Assembly: GCA_015059245.1 (NCBI GenBank)
Contig: SVAU01000015.1
Span: 1 to 32,447 of the forward strand
DNA: 32,447 bases
DNA from: Bacillota bacterium
Lineage (GTDB): Bacteria > Bacillota_I > Bacilli_A > RF39 > UBA660
Direction: 5' to 3'
The position numbers and the translations under genes were made by a program. The notes below the pieces were generated by a model that ran no database searches, was not told the DNA's origin, and saw nothing but the letters and a program-made list of their open reading frames with translations. This document shows positions 1 to 8,027 of this stretch, one piece after another; the first letter of the stretch is position 1; each line of letters begins with the position of its first letter.

Positions 1-124
<124 letters not shown>

Positions 125-192
125 AAAGATTTATAATTAAATCTAATAATTTAAGTTATGATCACAAAGCTACTCAATTTGACTTTTTTACT

Positions 193-208
193 TAGTTTTC
201 AAAGATCA
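193..208 (-). promoter_or_regulatory. boxA antitermination element of the rRNA leader
   Basis: The minus strand reads TGATCTTTGAAAACTA about 70 nt upstream of 16S. It matches the Bacillus-type boxA (TGTTCTTTGAAAACT), which binds NusB/NusE for processive rRNA transcription. The match is direct; the function is by analogy. Confidence 0.7.
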
Positions 209-247
209 TTCTGCAATCAATTACTTTCGTTTTTTGGTTGCATTAGT

Positions 248-276
248 AATATATCAAATCGCTATCTTAAAGTCAA
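248..276 (-). promoter_or_regulatory. rRNA operon promoter, proximal
   Basis: TTGACT at 276-271, 17-bp spacer, TATATT at 253-248 on the minus strand. It is one of three similarly spaced sigma-A-type promoters in the 460-bp leader. Confidence 0.55.
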
Positions 277-344
277 CAATAAATTTAACTTTTTTTTAAC
301 TTTTTTTGATATATTTTTTTACCTCTTTTTCGGTAACGGTGAAT

Positions 345-373
345 AATATAACACTCGAAATTGTTGTTGTCAA
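345..373 (-). promoter_or_regulatory. rRNA operon promoter, middle
   Basis: TTGACA at 373-368, 17-bp spacer, TATATT at 350-345 on the minus strand. The -35 hexamer is perfect. Confidence 0.7.
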
Positions 374-446
374 CTTTTTCTTTGAAAATTTTTAAATTTT
401 CTTTTTTGGCTTATTTTTCACTGCTTTTTTCCTCAAAAGTAACCTC

Positions 447-474
447 ATTATATCACATAAAAAGGCTTTGTCAA
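447..474 (-). promoter_or_regulatory. rRNA operon promoter, distal
   Basis: TTGACA at 474-469, 16-bp spacer, TATAAT at 452-447 on the minus strand. Both hexamers match consensus. The rest of the 125-585 gap is AT-rich leader; I see no gene in it. Confidence 0.8.
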
Positions 475-560
475 ATTCTTCTTTAACATTTTTGAATAAT
501 ATTTATTTATACCCCTTATAAAGCTATTTTATGTATATATATTATTGTACGTTATTTGAC

Positions 561-587
561 AAAAAAAATGACCATTTTGGTCATTTT
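561..587 (-). terminator. intrinsic terminator of the HD-domain gene
   Basis: A 10-bp inverted repeat (AAAATGACCA / TGGTCATTTT, loop TTT) is followed on the minus strand by a T-run. It overlaps the stop codon of the HD gene. Confidence 0.85.
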
Positions 588-1086
588 ATCTTGGTAATCT
601 TATCATTTCAAATAAGAATAACACATATATTCCAGCATATAGTGGAGATTTAAATCTTAGCATCTCATATGTACTTACGGCTTTATCTATTCCGGATACT
701 AACCATGATTCTTTATATTTTGGAATATCAAAGTTACATGGGAACATATGAGTTTTAATAATATCTGCTTGCATATTGGAAATTTTGAAATACTTTTTGC
801 TATTTTCTAATGCTACTGTTGGATGTTCTCCTAATTTTGAAGAACCTCTTTCTGATACAAGATCTTCATTAATATAGAAGTCATGTAATAAGGCAGCTCT
901 TGTTACATCATTTTTGTTTTTCATTTTTAAGAAGTTACAAACTTTATATGTCCATCTTGCTACACGCATTGAATGTTCATATCTAGTTATTCCATGATGT
1001 AATTCTGTATTTAATTTATTAAATCTTTTATTATCTACTATATCTTGAACTAAGGAGTTGAATTCTTCCTTTTGTTTTTTACTCAT
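586..1086 (-). CDS. HD-domain phosphohydrolase-like protein
   Basis: This 166-residue protein is predicted to be a metal-dependent phosphohydrolase of the HD superfamily, probably cytosolic. Visible ligands are His38, the His68-Asp69 doublet within LLHDF, His113 and Asp134, in the order expected for the fold. The start at 1086 is chosen over an in-frame ATG at 1161 because GAGGTGA lies eight bases upstream and because an extended -10 promoter (1111-1116) sits inside the longer reading. It is monocistronic, with its own terminator, between the rRNA operon and a surface-protein gene. The substrate cannot be told from sequence; nucleotides or phosphorylated metabolites are the family norm. Confidence 0.8.
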   Translation of the reverse strand: MSKKQKEEFNSLVQDIVDNKRFNKLNTELHHGITRYEHSMRVARWTYKVCNFLKMKNKNDVTRAALLHDFYINEDLVSERGSSKLGEHPTVALENSKKYFKISNMQADIIKTHMFPCNFDIPKYKESWLVSGIDKAVSTYEMLRFKSPLYAGIYVLFLFEMIRLPR

Positions 1087-1110
1087 CCTATTTTCACCTC
1101 GGACTTCGTC

Positions 1111-1140
1111 ATTATAGCATAGATGTCCTACTAAATGCAA
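1111..1140 (-). promoter_or_regulatory. promoter of the HD-domain gene
   Basis: TTGCAT, 18-bp spacer and TATAAT with the extended element TGC directly before the -10. It predicts a 5' UTR of only about 18 nt and supports the start at 1086. Confidence 0.65.
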
Positions 1141-1210
1141 ATCCCCTACTCTTATATTCATTTTATTATATTTTATGAAAAAGATAAATGGTTTATTTTT
1201 TTAAATTGTA

Positions 1211-1238
1211 AATAAAAAAGATATTACTCTGTAATACC
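1211..1238 (-). terminator. intrinsic terminator of the transglutaminase-like gene
   Basis: An 8-bp hairpin (GGTATTAC / GTAATATC, one G-U pair) is followed by TTTTTTATTT on the minus strand. It includes the stop codon. Confidence 0.75.
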
Positions 1239-2774
1239 TTCTTCTTCTAATGTTAGTTTTCTTTGTTTTAGATAACTAATTGCTTCAAATATAACTGTTG
1301 CTATGAATAGTACTAAGTAACTATTCATGAATGTAGACATTTTAAATATTTTAGCTTCATTCTTGTATAGTACTTTTACTAAACTGTTTTCATTTATATA
1401 TCCTATATTTAATACATAATTCTTTATTTGTTCTGGTGTATAGTCTGCTATATGATTATCATCTATCATTTTATTTATATCGAATTCATAATAATATAGC
1501 ATGTCTTCTTTACCTTTTTGGAACATTGCTTCTGTAGTTGTATTTTCTATCATACCTAGTTGTTCCATATTCTCTATCTTTACTATAGGACCTAATTCTA
1601 GATATGTTAAATCATATCCTTTATATTCTCCATCTACTTTAGTTGCATTCCATGCATGTACACTATTAAATAATTGATATGTATCTAAACCAACTTTATT
1701 ACTTAGAGCTTGGAACATACATGAATAGTTTATACAAATACCTAAATCTCCTTCTAATGAAGTTGTTAATGGGTTACAGTTATATATTTCTACTCTATCA
1801 TCTGTTTCATCTGGTGCTTCTATTGCATCATGATCGTAATTTAGTTTTTCTAATAGATATAAAGTTATTTTATTTATTTTTTCTTTTTCTGATATAGATT
1901 TATCTGGTATTAATGTATTAGCTATACTATCTAATTTGGATATTATATCTCCTACAATTAGTTTATCTTCTTCAGGTAATGGTAGAGAGTTTAATGTATC
2001 AATATCTAACCATATAGCAGCATATTCATCTATGTATATAGATTCTAGAGATGATAATTCTTTTAATACATGAGCATTTTTTATATTAGATGACATAAAT
2101 ATAGTTAATTCTTTTAGATTAGTACAATCTCTTAAATTATTCATATCAAACATTACATCACTAGTTATATATAGTTTTTCTAAGATAGCAGGATTTTTAA
2201 ATCTAATATTATTGGCTACTGATTTTCTGAAATAAACATTTGTAGCATAATAAGGGATTATCGTTTCTTTATCTTTTATTGTTGAATCATCAACAAATAA
2301 TGTTTCTATACTATTAGGTAAGTATTGTGTATTTGATAAAGTACAATGATTAAAAGTAATAAGCATTAGGTCTTGATTATATTTTAAATCTTCTATGTTT
2401 ACTTCATTATCATATATATCTAATGAATTTAAATTAGGTAGGTATTTTAAATCACTAAAGTCGTTGTTACTTAATGTATTTAGAATATCTAAAGATCTTA
2501 TTGATAATAATCCTTCTCTTGTTATTTGACCACCAAGTTGATTTTTTATTATTGATTCTAACTCTGGATTACTAAAAATTACTTTTTGTTGCATTATAGA
2601 TGATAATTCTTCATTAAATCTTATGTTTTGTACTTGATCTACTTGAGTATAAGGGATTTGTTCTTCTGGATATTTGATACTTGTTCCTATATGAGAAATC
2701 CCTGTAGCTAGAGTTGTGATTACTAAAAATTCACACGTAGTACGTATAAGTCTATATTTTGTTCCTTTTTTCAT
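1224..2774 (-). CDS. membrane-anchored leucine-rich/transglutaminase-like protein
   Basis: This 516-residue protein has an N-terminal hydrophobic segment (about 10-30), a middle region with irregular leucine-rich repeats (about 90-260), a transglutaminase-like core and a C-terminal membrane segment (about 481-500) followed by a short basic/acidic tail. The core shows the family Cys-His-Asp order: Cys347 in GICINY, His373 in VHAWN and Asp388 in YDLTY. Transglutaminase-like folds in bacteria are mostly cysteine proteases or peptidases, so an envelope-associated peptidase with an LRR binding surface is plausible; the target is unknown. The start at 2774 is used because the longer reading crosses the gltX terminator and because AAAGGGG lies upstream of this ATG. 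The gene follows gltX and may be reached by readthrough; no clear promoter was found. Confidence 0.72.
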   Translation of the reverse strand: MKKGTKYRLIRTTCEFLVITTLATGISHIGTSIKYPEEQIPYTQVDQVQNIRFNEELSSIMQQKVIFSNPELESIIKNQLGGQITREGLLSIRSLDILNTLSNNDFSDLKYLPNLNSLDIYDNEVNIEDLKYNQDLMLITFNHCTLSNTQYLPNSIETLFVDDSTIKDKETIIPYYATNVYFRKSVANNIRFKNPAILEKLYITSDVMFDMNNLRDCTNLKELTIFMSSNIKNAHVLKELSSLESIYIDEYAAIWLDIDTLNSLPLPEEDKLIVGDIISKLDSIANTLIPDKSISEKEKINKITLYLLEKLNYDHDAIEAPDETDDRVEIYNCNPLTTSLEGDLGICINYSCMFQALSNKVGLDTYQLFNSVHAWNATKVDGEYKGYDLTYLELGPIVKIENMEQLGMIENTTTEAMFQKGKEDMLYYYEFDINKMIDDNHIADYTPEQIKNYVLNIGYINENSLVKVLYKNEAKIFKMSTFMNSYLVLFIATVIFEAISYLKQRKLTLEEEGITE

Positions 2775-2777
2775 AAT

Positions 2778-2799
2778 AACCAATCCCCTTTGATTGGTT
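2778..2799 (-). promoter_or_regulatory. hairpin displaying the ribosome binding site
   Basis: A perfect 8-bp inverted repeat (AACCAATC / GATTGGTT) has a 6-nt loop reading AAAGGG on the minus strand. That loop is the Shine-Dalgarno sequence of the transglutaminase-like gene. Confidence 0.5.
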
Positions 2800-2830
2800 G
2801 ATATTATATAAAAAAAGGGTTTTTTAGTCA

Positions 2831-2856
2831 AAAATAAGTAGCATTTCTGCTACTTA
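2831..2856 (-). terminator. intrinsic terminator of gltX
   Basis: An 8-bp hairpin (AAGTAGCA / TGCTACTT, loop GAAA) is followed by ATTTTT on the minus strand. It contains the gltX stop codon. Confidence 0.8.
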
Positions 2857-4502
2857 ATATTTGAGATTCTATCGTTAATTCTATCTTTTCCTAATAATTT
2901 AAGAATAATATATAGATCTGGAGTTTGTGCTTTAGATGTAACACCTACTCTTATTATATTAGAAATATCAGCTACACTACCTTTGTAGTTATCTGGATTT
3001 TCTTTATATTCTTTCATATTAGAGCAATATCCTAACTTATCAGTTAGTTCTTTTACTTTATTGAACCAAGTATCTTTATCATCATTTTCATCAAAGAATT
3101 CATTTAAGTAAGTAGTTAATACTTCATTAATATCTTCTTTTGAGAATTTAGGGTCAAATTCATATTCTACGTCAGTGAATAGTTCATCAAACATATACCA
3201 AATTTGTCCTTTAATTTCTGATAATGATGCATAGTCTTTTCTAGGTTTCTTTTGTTCTCTTTCGATATTTAATACTTCGATAGTATAATCTTTGTATTTA
3301 TTTATTAAATCATTGAAGTCTTTATCATATTCTTTTGACCAAGTATCTAACATATCAAATACTTCTACTGCTTTTAATTTAGAAATATAGTTTTTAGATA
3401 TATTATCTAGTTTATCTAGGTCGAATAGTGCGCCTGATGCTGACATTTTCTTAGGTGAGAATTCGAATTCAGTAAATTCTGCATCTGGGTGTGCTTCTCT
3501 CCATGCTTCGTAGTTAGAGTTTGCAATAGTCATGATTGCTTCTATAACTGAATATACTGGATATCCTTTTTCTTCATAGTATGTCATTCTAGCTTCTGGA
3601 TCTAGACGTTTAGAAATCTTTCTAATCTTGTCTCCATCTTTCTTTAATATTAATGGAGTATGAACATATTTAGGTAATTTGAATCCAAATGTTTTGAATA
3701 ATTCATGATGGATTGGAACTGAACTTACCCATTCTTGTCCTCTAATAACATGAGTAGTACGCATTAAATGATCGTCTACTAAATGTGCAAAGTGGTATGT
3801 TGGTAATAAGTTACTTGATTTCATAATAGGAATATCGATATCATTTTCAGGGAATTCCATTTCACCGAATGCTAAGTCATTGAATTTGAACTTTTTATTA
3901 AAGTCTCCACTACTTTTTAAACGAATTGTATATTTTTCTCCGTTATTGATTTTTTCAGCAGCTTCATCTGGTGAAAGATTACGATATTTAGCATATCTAC
4001 CATAGATACCTATTCTTTTTTTATCTCTAGTTTGTGATTCTCTAATAGAATCCATTTCTTCTTGTGTTAAGAAACATGGATATGCTTTTCCTTCTATTAT
4101 TAAATGTTTAATAAACGCATGGTATATATCTTTTCTTTCTGATTGGATATATGGACCATAAATACCTTGTGTAACACCTGTATCTCTGTACTCATATTCA
4201 TCTGGGTTCATATTGTAGTGTTCTAGTACGTGTCTAATGTACTCTACAGCACCTTCAATTTCACGAGCACCATCAGTGTCCTCATTACGAAGATAGAAGA
4301 TTCCACCATTTTGTTTAGCCATTACATAGTCGATTGTTGCTGACATAAAGTTTCCAATATGCATGAATCCTGTTGGTGATGGAGCATAACGAGTTACTTT
4401 TGCTCCTTCTTTTAAATCTCTTTCAGGATACAGTGCTTCATAGTCAGCGATTGTTTTTGTGATATTTGGAAATATCAAATCTGCTAATTCTTTTGTAGTC
4501 AT
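2850..4502 (-). CDS. gltX: glutamyl-tRNA synthetase
   Basis: This cytosolic class I synthetase of 550 residues charges tRNA-Glu. The Rossmann signature is YAPSPTGFMHIGN near residues 39-51 (HIGH-type) and the KMSKS-type loop is KISKR. The enzyme is longer than the 480-residue textbook form, as in a variant common in anaerobic Firmicutes. The start at 4502 is chosen because AAAGGA is eight bases upstream; the ATG three codons earlier would overlap that site. Expression is controlled by the T-box leader directly upstream, and the gene has its own promoter and terminator. A tRNA-Glu(CUC) gene lies 2.8 kb away. The assignment is firm. Confidence 0.96.
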   Translation of the reverse strand: MTTKELADLIFPNITKTIADYEALYPERDLKEGAKVTRYAPSPTGFMHIGNFMSATIDYVMAKQNGGIFYLRNEDTDGAREIEGAVEYIRHVLEHYNMNPDEYEYRDTGVTQGIYGPYIQSERKDIYHAFIKHLIIEGKAYPCFLTQEEMDSIRESQTRDKKRIGIYGRYAKYRNLSPDEAAEKINNGEKYTIRLKSSGDFNKKFKFNDLAFGEMEFPENDIDIPIMKSSNLLPTYHFAHLVDDHLMRTTHVIRGQEWVSSVPIHHELFKTFGFKLPKYVHTPLILKKDGDKIRKISKRLDPEARMTYYEEKGYPVYSVIEAIMTIANSNYEAWREAHPDAEFTEFEFSPKKMSASGALFDLDKLDNISKNYISKLKAVEVFDMLDTWSKEYDKDFNDLINKYKDYTIEVLNIEREQKKPRKDYASLSEIKGQIWYMFDELFTDVEYEFDPKFSKEDINEVLTTYLNEFFDENDDKDTWFNKVKELTDKLGYCSNMKEYKENPDNYKGSVADISNIIRVGVTSKAQTPDLYIILKLLGKDRINDRISNIK

Positions 4503-4521
4503 TTTAATCATCCTTTCTTAA

Positions 4522-4738
4522 ATAAAAAAAGTTCATGAAGCATAAGGACGACTTTGCGCGGTACCACCTTATTTCATGAACTTTAATCATACACTCTTAG
4601 TTTTAACGCTACTTGCGGAATACCTTGTATACAGTATTCAACTCCAAAGTTTCTTCAATTAGTTTATATGTTCTTTTACACCAGCCAAGAACTCTCTTTG
4701 ATATAATGGCTAATTTACTCTTCTTTTTCTTCGTTTGT
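4522..4738 (-). promoter_or_regulatory. T-box leader of gltX
   Basis: The minus strand has the diagnostic T-box sequence AAGGTGGTACCGCG (about 4570-4557). It can pair in an antiterminator that competes with a strong terminator made of AGTTCATGAA and TTCATGAACT, followed by a T-run ending near 4522. Stem I features are visible upstream (AGAGAG, then GGCTGGTG). Two consecutive GAA triplets at 4656-4651 are the likely specifier, which fits Glu. Uncharged tRNA-Glu would pair with the UGGN bulge and switch gltX on. Confidence 0.93.
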
Positions 4739-4744
4739 GGCTTC

Positions 4745-4773
4745 ATTATAGTAAATATTATTTATTTTGTCAA
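4745..4773 (-). promoter_or_regulatory. promoter of the gltX T-box transcript
   Basis: Perfect TTGACA, 17-bp spacer and perfect TATAAT on the minus strand. It starts just after the stop codon of the preceding gene. Confidence 0.88.
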
Positions 4774-4776
4774 ATA

Positions 4777-5781
4777 TTATTTCTTTTGATTATTGCCTTG
4801 TTTATTTTTTCCTTGATTTGGTTTTTTAGTTAACTTTTTACCTTCTTCTTCTTTTTTTCTTTCTTGGAAACCTGGTTGTAAAACCATTGTTTCTTCATTA
4901 GCTAATCTTATTTCTCCATTAACAAATGCTAATTGTTTAATATTTACTTTAGCAATCTTTTTATCAAAGAAGATAAATTCTACATCTAGGAATCCTACTA
5001 ATGGTTTAAATTCATAACATGATGTGTCACTATCAGATAATGATGGTATATAAATTATTTTGTTTTCTCTATTTTTTGATTTATGAGAATGTCCTCTAAA
5101 TACTAAAGATACATTATCTGGTATTGTACTTTTATTACTCTTAGATAAATCATGTACTACTGCTATGGCGTCATCTTTCATATGAATTATGCAACTACCA
5201 TAACCTAAAGATACTATATCATATCTTCTTTCTTCTATATATCTTGCAATATCGAATCCTCTTTCAATTACACTTTTATAGTCATGGTTACCATATAGTG
5301 TGAAATATATCATGTCTGGATGGAATGGATGTATTCTTATGACTTTTTTTGCTTGAGATATATCTGTCGGATTATGTAGTTTTCTATGACTATCTGGATA
5401 AACGTTTTCTACGACATCTCCTCCATTGAAGATAATATGTATATCATGATTTCTTGCATAATCATTTACTACTTGTTTTAGAAGATCTGGTCTTTCAAAT
5501 TCACTACCTATATGTGGATCAGATATAAATACTGCTCTTAATACTCTATCTTTTACATTGATACGAATTGCATTACTTGTTTTAAAGTTAAGAGTTTTAT
5601 TTATCTTAGCAATTATTTTACCATCTGATGTATATGTTTTAGATGTATTGTATCCAGAGTCTCTTATTACTTTAAGTAATCTATTAAATTCTCCAGGAGT
5701 AAGTCCCATTGTTTCACATATTTCTCCTAAGGATAGACCTTGTTCATATAATTCTAATATTTTCTTTATTTGTTCTCTCAT
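4777..5781 (-). CDS. helix-turn-helix metallophosphoesterase (MPE-A)
   Basis: This 334-residue protein has an N-terminal segment (about 1-60) resembling a helix-turn-helix (ISLxEI-type helix, turn, recognition helix), then a calcineurin-like metallophosphoesterase core. The core shows all motifs: Asp88-x-His90, Gly-Asp122, GNHD at 164-167, His210 and GHSH at 230-233. The C-terminal 35 residues are Lys/Gln/Asn-rich and probably disordered. The start at 5781 is set by AAGGAGATATATC before an ATG that overlaps the upstream TGA stop (ATGA), so translation is coupled. The family hydrolyses phosphodiesters or phosphomonoesters; the substrate here is unknown. It is the third copy of the MPE-B/MPE-C architecture found 21 kb away. 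The join of a DNA- or RNA-binding module to a phosphatase is the noteworthy part. Confidence 0.82.
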   Translation of the reverse strand: MREQIKKILELYEQGLSLGEICETMGLTPGEFNRLLKVIRDSGYNTSKTYTSDGKIIAKINKTLNFKTSNAIRINVKDRVLRAVFISDPHIGSEFERPDLLKQVVNDYARNHDIHIIFNGGDVVENVYPDSHRKLHNPTDISQAKKVIRIHPFHPDMIYFTLYGNHDYKSVIERGFDIARYIEERRYDIVSLGYGSCIIHMKDDAIAVVHDLSKSNKSTIPDNVSLVFRGHSHKSKNRENKIIYIPSLSDSDTSCYEFKPLVGFLDVEFIFFDKKIAKVNIKQLAFVNGEIRLANEETMVLQPGFQERKKEEEGKKLTKKPNQGKNKQGNNQKK

Positions 5782-6203
5782 GATATATCTCCTTGTTGAC
5801 ATGTTGATTCAATAATATATATTTGTTCATGTTTATTATTATCATCTTTTATAGTTAATCTTGTAATTATATTAGTTGAATCTTTGTATTCTTTAGTTAA
5901 TACTTTATTATCTTTAAATACTTTTATAGAAGTTGATACTTTATAGTTTTCTAATCCTTCTTTTAGTTCATAAGATATTATTTGTTCATTTTCTTTTAAA
6001 TTAGAACAATCTATATTATTTTTATATAATCTATCTATATTATTTAATTCTACTTTTTGATTAAGTATTCTTATTTCATTGAAAGGACTTCTTGATATTA
6101 GTGCTTCTTCTTGATATGGTTTAAATTCTTTGTATAAAAGAATAATAAATGTTAAGAGTCCTATTATAGTTATAGATATTATGACTTTATTATCTAATTT
6201 CAT
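5778..6203 (-). CDS. small single-pass membrane protein of unknown function
   Basis: This 141-residue protein has one N-terminal transmembrane helix (about residues 7-25) and a hydrophilic, probably extracytoplasmic remainder with two Cys residues. I recognise no family. GAGGTGA five bases upstream supports the start. Its TGA stop overlaps the MPE-A start codon by four bases, so the two are translationally coupled and probably functionally linked. TGA as stop is rare in this window. A short leader ORF with a terminator precedes the gene. Confidence 0.7.
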   Translation of the reverse strand: MKLDNKVIISITIIGLLTFIILLYKEFKPYQEEALISRSPFNEIRILNQKVELNNIDRLYKNNIDCSNLKENEQIISYELKEGLENYKVSTSIKVFKDNKVLTKEYKDSTNIITRLTIKDDNNKHEQIYIIESTCQQGDIS

Positions 6204-6221
6204 ATTATCACCTCGATATAG

Positions 6222-6251
6222 AAAAAACGTATCTTAAGAGAGATACGTTTT
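6222..6251 (-). terminator. terminator between a leader ORF and the MPE-A operon
   Basis: An 11-bp hairpin (AAAACGTATCT / AGATACGTTTT, 6-nt loop) is followed on the minus strand by TTTTTTC. The 5' arm begins at the stop codon of the 21-codon ORF upstream. It lies 20 nt before the start of the membrane-protein gene, so readthrough would be needed for operon expression. Confidence 0.8.
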
Positions 6252-6315
6252 AGGACACCAAAAAAATATTTAAATCTTTTAATTTTGTAGTTGTAATTGA
6301 TAGTACTTTTTTCAT
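6250..6315 (-). CDS. putative 21-residue leader peptide of the MPE-A operon
   Basis: This short ORF has ATG with AGGGA eight bases upstream. It starts MKKV, contains three consecutive Thr codons (residues 8-10), and ends at a TAA merged with the 5' arm of the terminator at 6222-6251. No homologue is recognised. The size, ribosome binding site and terminator position suggest a leader peptide for ribosome-mediated attenuation of the genes below. A chance ORF cannot be excluded, and no strong promoter is visible between 6316 and 6385. Confidence 0.45.
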   Translation of the reverse strand: MKKVLSITTTKLKDLNIFLVS

Positions 6316-6385
6316 ATTATCAGTCCCTACAATAACTATACTATATTTTTTATTTTTTGTGTTATTTAGTACATAAATTTTACAT

Positions 6386-6409
6386 AAAAAAAACGATTTT
6401 CATCGTTTT
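6386..6409 (-). terminator. intrinsic terminator of the YwaF-like gene
   Basis: An 8-bp hairpin (AAAACGAT / ATCGTTTT) is followed by a T8 run. The gene's TGA stop lies inside the hairpin, which confirms that TGA is read as stop here. Confidence 0.85.
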
Positions 6410-7167
6410 GATTTTTTATTTTTAAAGTAATTATATATGAAATAGAATACTACTATATATAGAACAAATAATAGTACTACTAATATAGGATATAGGATTG
6501 GGTTTCCATTTACTAAATTATATACGATTATATATGGTGTTCCATCGTGATTCATTAAGAACATATAATTGTAATCTAAGATAATATTAGCTATATATGC
6601 TGCTATACAAAATCCAAATAGTATACCAAATACATATTTTATATTTTCTTTTTTCATACTAGACATTCCAGATATTGCAATATACAGCGAAGCGAAACCA
6701 CTGATTGAGTGTGTAATGCTTGATACTACATTTGGAAATGATAATACGGGATATGCATTATAGTTTTGGGCTGCTCCTACTGGACCTAGGATAGAACCAA
6801 GAATACCAAATATAAAGACGAAGTCTAATGAAGCCTCACGAAGTTTTCCTTTACAGAATGCTGCCATTGGTATTGCTATTAATTGAATGCTACATAAAAA
6901 TAATGGTAGATCTCTTGTCCATGACATTCCATCATCTGATGCACCTATGTTAAATGCTATTTTGAATAGTTCAAAACCATTTATTAAGAATGCTGACCAT
7001 ATTAAAACTTTGTTTTTTATGTTATCATCTTTGTTTTTATTTTTTAGTCCTAGTATTATAGCAATTAGTATCATTGCTATAATGAATGATAATACAAATG
7101 TTAAGTGTTGCCATGAATATGCTCCTTGGGCAGGACCATATTCTGGTTTACCAAAAAAATTTCCCAT
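6400..7167 (-). CDS. YwaF/TMEM164-like integral membrane protein
   Basis: This 255-residue protein is hydrophobic, with about six to seven predicted transmembrane helices. The segment LPLFLCSIQLIAIP in the middle matches the pattern of the YwaF (TIGR02206) family, as do the conserved WTRDLPL and the short polar loops. No biochemical role is established for the bacterial family. AGTAGGT precedes the ATG with a somewhat long spacing. The gene is monocistronic: a promoter at 7191-7219 and a terminator overlapping its stop. Confidence 0.7.
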   Translation of the reverse strand: MGNFFGKPEYGPAQGAYSWQHLTFVLSFIIAMILIAIILGLKNKNKDDNIKNKVLIWSAFLINGFELFKIAFNIGASDDGMSWTRDLPLFLCSIQLIAIPMAAFCKGKLREASLDFVFIFGILGSILGPVGAAQNYNAYPVLSFPNVVSSITHSISGFASLYIAISGMSSMKKENIKYVFGILFGFCIAAYIANIILDYNYMFLMNHDGTPYIIVYNLVNGNPILYPILVVLLFVLYIVVFYFIYNYFKNKKSKR

Positions 7168-7190
7168 ATAAATACCTACTTCTTATTTAT

Positions 7191-7219
7191 GTTATATCAA
7201 AAAATAGTTGTGTTGTCAC
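7191..7219 (-). promoter_or_regulatory. promoter of the YwaF-like gene
   Basis: GTGACA, 17-bp spacer and TATAAC with an extended TGA before the -10. It lies directly after the tRNA-Glu terminator. Confidence 0.6.
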
Positions 7220-7224
7220 TTAAA

Positions 7225-7252
7225 TAAAAAAAAGACATTTAATAATGTCTTT
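7225..7252 (-). terminator. intrinsic terminator after tRNA-Glu
   Basis: A 9-bp hairpin (AAAGACATT / AATGTCTTT) is followed by a T-run on the minus strand. Confidence 0.8.
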
Positions 7253-7262
7253 ATTTTTTTAT

Positions 7263-7339
7263 TGGTGATCCGTATGGGATTCGGACCCATGTATGTAACC
7301 TTGAGAGGGTTATGTGTTAAACCACTTCACCAACGGACC
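7263..7339 (-). tRNA. tRNA-Glu (anticodon CUC)
   Basis: This 77-nt gene has an encoded CCA. The acceptor stem is GGTCCGT/ACGGATC, and the anticodon stem TAACC/GGTTA encloses loop CTCTCAA, anticodon CUC, reading GAG. The D arm fits bacterial tRNA-Glu. The T loop reads TCCGAAT, so the normally invariant U55 is C. A CUC isoacceptor supplements UUC and is unusual in so AT-rich a genome. The 125 bp upstream, to the DUF3592-like gene, hold a further AATGTC/GACATT palindrome and no gene. Confidence 0.95.
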
Positions 7340-7394
7340 ATTAGCAATGTCTTTTGACATTGTTAATTTTATCATAAGTTATTATTGTATTCAA

Positions 7395-8027
7395 TTATTC
7401 TTCAATATTTATTTTTATTTTTCTTATTGTAATTATATATATTATAGTAACTAATATACTTAGTATGCTTAGAAATAATGGTAATAATATTACTGGTATA
7501 CTTCTTATTTCTTTTGGATTGTTTTTATTATAGTAGATTGTTACTTTATTTTTTTCTTTGAATATGCATTGGTCAGTATCTAAGTAGTTATTGTATTCTT
7601 TGTTATTTATTGTATAAGCTATTTTAGTTGTACATGTAGTTTTATATGTTTTTCTTTGGTATTCGTCTCCAATGTAATCTTGTTTTTCATATGCATGATA
7701 TTCAACGTTTGTTATAATTGCTTCAATACTTTGGTTAGATATTTGATATATGGTATTGTCTACTACTTTTATTAAAAATGTTACTGATAATACTATTAGA
7801 CATATTGCTATTATTGTTCTAATAAACACATGATTTCTTTTTGCACTTGGGTGTTTTATTATTCTTATTTCTTGGATTATATCAATTATTAGAAATATGG
7901 ATATTATTGTACTAATTATAAGTAGTAGGATTTGTGTTATGTTTGTCTTATCCAAAAATAGGAAACCATAAATGGTGAAGAATAATGATATCCCTAATAG
8001 TAATATTCTATTTATTAATATTTTCAC
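7395..8027 (-). CDS. DUF3592-like membrane protein
   Basis: This 210-residue protein has two pairs of hydrophobic helices near the N-terminus (about 7-55 and 67-90), a hydrophilic beta-rich domain (about 100-175) and a C-terminal transmembrane helix (about 178-200). The extracytoplasmic domain with a TIxYNKNNPKE motif resembles DUF3592 proteins of unknown function. The start is a GTG at 8027 with GGAGGAG nine bases upstream, inside the 3' end of mnmA; the overlap is 20 bp and implies co-translation with mnmA. It is probably the last gene of the udp-mnmA transcription unit. Confidence 0.65.
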   Translation of the reverse strand: MKILINRILLLGISLFFTIYGFLFLDKTNITQILLLIISTIISIFLIIDIIQEIRIIKHPSAKRNHVFIRTIIAICLIVLSVTFLIKVVDNTIYQISNQSIEAIITNVEYHAYEKQDYIGDEYQRKTYKTTCTTKIAYTINNKEYNNYLDTDQCIFKEKNKVTIYYNKNNPKEIRSIPVILLPLFLSILSILVTIIYIITIRKIKINIEE

